A DNA stretch of 8,209 nt. Origin: Methanobacteriota archaeon (GTDB lineage: Archaea; Thermoplasmatota; JASEFT01; JAUWIS01). A model generated the notes under the pieces. It searched no databases. It saw nothing but the letters and a program-made list of their open reading frames with translations, and was not told the origin of the DNA. Positions 6,137 to 8,209 of the stretch are shown one piece after another (positions within the stretch are counted from its first letter, which is position 1; each line of letters begins with the position of its first letter). The stretch covers positions 1 through 8,209 of the forward strand of contig JAUWIS010000028.1 of NCBI GenBank assembly GCA_030605245.1, written 5' to 3'. The translations under genes and the position numbers were made by a program.

Positions 6137-8209
6137 CTATAGATATTTTCGCTTTCTTAACAAAATTGCACAAACACCAATCATTGCAATCAAAGTAATT
6201 GCTTCAAATCCCGGGATAAACCCTTTTTCTTCTTCTTTTTTTACATCGTTTACTGTTAAACTCCATGTTTTCTCATCCGTTAATGAACCATCAGAAACCA
6301 CTACTTTCACGGCATATGTTCCAGCAGCGGTATAACCAGAGGGGAATGTGTAGGGGTTGCCTGTTGCTACAGGGGTGTCATCCAAATACCATGTGATTGT
6401 TAAATATGTGTTATCAACATCTGATACTGATACTGTGAATACTTGCTCTTCGCCCTCATCAATATTTGGATTACTTATAGGAGTGAATGAGTTTATTACA
6501 GGTGCATCATTTACAGGTGTTACCATAACCATAATATCCTGATGTGAAGTGTTTATTCCATCTGATACTGTTATCCTCACATTTTCTGACAATATGCCGT
6601 TCGGGTAGTTGAATGTTATTATAGATCCGTTTACGGTTGCGTAACTTGAATTTGTGCTTACTGTTAGTTCATCTGTAGAATTATCCATATCACTGATATA
6701 TGATGATACATCAAGATACAACTCTGTATCCTCAGTTGCGTACTGTGTTGGAATACCTGAGATGGTAGGGGCGTCATTGACAGATGTTATTGTTACAGTG
6801 ATTGTTTGGTTTGCAGTTGCTATACCATCTGAAACAGTGATTTTAACACTATCCGTTATTATCCCATTTTGATACAGGAATGTTAAAATCTTACCATCAA
6901 CAGTAACATATGACGAGTTTACTGTTATCGTTAAATCCTCTGTAATATTATCAACATCATCAATATATGATGTAATATCTAATGTCCATGCAACATCCTC
7001 TACACCAAGCTGGTCAGGAACACCAGATATCACTGGTGCATCATTCACCGGCGTTATCGTAAACACAACATCCTCATAATCTGATAATATTCCATCTGAA
7101 ACAGTTATCCTCACATAATCAACAATTATACCGTTTGGATAAGTTATCTCAAGTGTATGATTCCCATTGTGAACAATAATATAACTACTATTTGTAGATA
7201 CAACTAAATCGGATATGTCATTATCAATATCGCTAATGTATGAGATGATGTCATACCAGAATGTAACATCCTCCATAAGGGGCTGATCAGATAAACCAGA
7301 AATAATAGGTGCATCGTTCACAGGATTAACGGTAACAACAATTGTATCCTCAACATATTCATTGTACGGATCTGTTGCTCTAAATGTTATTGTTTCATTT
7401 CCATACCAGTTCTCAGATGTGGAGAGGTTTACTGTTCCATCAGGATTTATCACAACAATAATATAGTTGTTACCACCGACTGTGCAGTCAAGTTTTTCTC
7501 CATCGGGATCAGAGAAATAATCATTTAAATTGAACGCAGTCAGAGAATGGTCTTCATCAAATGACCTGTCAGGTAAAGGATTAGTTAAAATTGGTGCCCT
7601 GTTCACATTTGTTACAGTTAAAGCCCATGTATGATTTGCATATAAACTACCATCGGATACTACAACTTTTACCTCATAACTACCTGCTGATGTATAGTTT
7701 CCTATGAATGTATAGGATGGATCAGTGTCTACTAATGTATTGTTGAGATACCATTTTACTGTTAGCGGATCACTATCAGGATCTGATGCTGTAACAGTAA
7801 ATGTCTGATTTTGTTCTTCTGCGATTGTCGAGTCTGTTTCCGGTGAGTAATTATCTATTACTGGGAGTCTGTTAACATTAATAACAGTTAGTGTCCACTC
7901 ATGGGAAACATTGTATTCCCTATCAGAAACAGTAACATTAACAGTATAGATGCCTGCTGACTCATAGTCAGAGGCAAATGTGTATGAGTTACCTGTAGCC
8001 ACTAATGATTCGTTTAAGTTTAAGTACCATTGCATTGTTATAATATTATCCTCAAAGTCGTAGACTGTGATGTTAAATGTTATAGATTCTGCTTCAAGGA
8101 TTGTTGGATTAGATGCAGGATTATATGATTGTATAATCGGCGGTCTGTTTACTCCTACTGGAAACATCAACGGGTAACGATCTTGATTACTCCCACCAGT
8201 GATATTATA
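6137..8209 (-). CDS. Large surface protein with NosD-like N-terminal part (outside window), seven Ig/PKD/cadherin-like repeats and PGF-CTERM anchor; 5' end missing
   Basis: C-terminal 690 residues of a secreted cell-surface protein; the reading frame stays open to the right edge. The first visible residues, YNITGGSNQDRYPLM, are typical of the end of NosD/parallel beta-helix (PF05048-like) domains, so the missing part is probably a beta-helix. Then come seven modules of about 90 residues, each beginning V-N-[RD]-x-P. Modules 1, 2 and 7 are PKD-like (WYLN...SAGxYxVxVxVSDG); modules 3-6 are cadherin/Ig-like (EDxxxxxDIxxYIxDxDN...PNGI...VxITVSDG). A short KKEEEKG linker leads to IPGFEAITLIAMIGVCAILL and RKRK, a PGF-CTERM signal for cleavage and anchoring by archaeosortase A. 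About 19 N-x-S/T sites suggest heavy N-glycosylation. An apparent start near 8170 is an internal TTG-ATG in the P-L-M-F segment. A role in adhesion or cell-wall structure is inference. Confidence 0.9.
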   Translation of the reverse strand, partial: YNITGGSNQDRYPLMFPVGVNRPPIIQSYNPASNPTILEAESITFNITVYDFEDNIITMQWYLNLNESLVATGNSYTFASDYESAGIYTVNVTVSDREYNVSHEWTLTVINVNRLPVIDNYSPETDSTIAEEQNQTFTVTASDPDSDPLTVKWYLNNTLVDTDPSYTFIGNYTSAGSYEVKVVVSDGSLYANHTWALTVTNVNRAPILTNPLPDRSFDEDHSLTAFNLNDYFSDPDGEKLDCTVGGNNYIIVVINPDGTVNLSTSENWYGNETITFRATDPYNEYVEDTIVVTVNPVNDAPIISGLSDQPLMEDVTFWYDIISYISDIDNDISDLVVSTNSSYIIVHNGNHTLEITYPNGIIVDYVRITVSDGILSDYEDVVFTITPVNDAPVISGVPDQLGVEDVAWTLDITSYIDDVDNITEDLTITVNSSYVTVDGKILTFLYQNGIITDSVKITVSDGIATANQTITVTITSVNDAPTISGIPTQYATEDTELYLDVSSYISDMDNSTDELTVSTNSSYATVNGSIITFNYPNGILSENVRITVSDGINTSHQDIMVMVTPVNDAPVINSFTPISNPNIDEGEEQVFTVSVSDVDNTYLTITWYLDDTPVATGNPYTFPSGYTAAGTYAVKVVVSDGSLTDEKTWSLTVNDVKKEEEKGFIPGFEAITLIAMIGVCAILLRKRKYL
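6140..6214 (-). other. PGF-CTERM archaeosortase sorting signal
   Basis: Codes for PGF, a hydrophobic helix (EAITLIAMIGVCAILL) and a basic end (RKRKYL). This tripartite form is the known PGF-CTERM domain, recognised by archaeosortase A, after which the protein is lipid-linked on the outer face of the membrane. It predicts an archaeosortase (artA) gene elsewhere in the genome. Confidence 0.85.
6248..8152 (-). repeat. Seven tandem protein modules of about 90 residues (PKD-like and cadherin/Ig-like)
   Basis: Module starts, marked by V-N-[RD]-x-P, lie at bases 8152, 7876, 7606, 7321, 7048, 6781 and 6514, spacings of 92, 90, 95, 91, 89, 89 and about 88 codons. Modules 4-6 (7321-6515) are closest to each other: VNDAPxISG, an acidic SYIxDxDN block, NSSY, NGI and ITVSDGI recur in register. 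Modules 2 and 7 also match closely (VKVVVSDGSL in both), so PKD-like units flank the cadherin-like block. Confidence 0.85.

Noticed and set aside
6128..6173. TTG6173 as start of the methyltransferase
   Set aside because: It would overlap the end of the surface-protein gene by 37 nt, and the added residues carry no family motif.
8168..8170. Start of the surface protein near 8170
   Set aside because: The frame is open to the window edge and the upstream residues (YNITGGSNQDRYP) read as the end of a NosD-type domain; there is no signal peptide after 8170.

Overview
The window looks like a stretch of an AT-rich archaeal chromosome, most likely from the Euryarchaeota and possibly near the Thermoplasmatota. 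Four things point there: an archaeal EF-1alpha followed by ribosomal protein S10 (uS10), a fused ThiD-ThiN thiamine enzyme, a large secreted protein ending in a PGF-CTERM archaeosortase signal, and archaeal TATA boxes placed 28-40 nt before start codons. The phylum is an inference from protein style, not from a search.

Layout: one gene runs on the + strand (bases 1-1129), a MurG-like GT-B glycosyltransferase whose N-terminus lies in another frame and whose first codons lie outside the window. The other six genes are all on the - strand. Read in their direction they are: a multi-repeat surface protein entering from the right edge (8209-6137), a small SAM-dependent methyltransferase 8 nt behind it (6128-5592), EF-1alpha (5557-4280), ribosomal protein S10 (4253-3942), a membrane-anchored DUF4139-like protein (3907-2549) and ThiD-ThiN (2505-1201). 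Intergenic gaps on this strand are 8-43 nt and no stretch over 300 nt lacks a gene.

Transcription: EF-1alpha and S10 form a translation operon with visible Shine-Dalgarno sites. The EF-1alpha TATA box overlaps the stop codon of the methyltransferase. The DUF4139-like gene and thiDN each have their own TATA box about 28-30 nt before the ATG, which predicts (nearly) leaderless mRNAs. The surface protein and the methyltransferase probably share a transcript that starts outside the window.

The least ordinary region is the convergent junction at 1091-1242. It holds a 40-bp imperfect tandem duplication of the glycosyltransferase 3' end, then two palindromic hairpins built to the same plan (TTACGGAA...GC-NNN-GC...TTCCTAA, in opposite orientations). 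The second supplies the last 13 codons and most of the stop codon of thiDN. I see no defence system, CRISPR array, integrase or transposase. The hairpins and the broken glycosyltransferase N-terminus are the items most worth checking.
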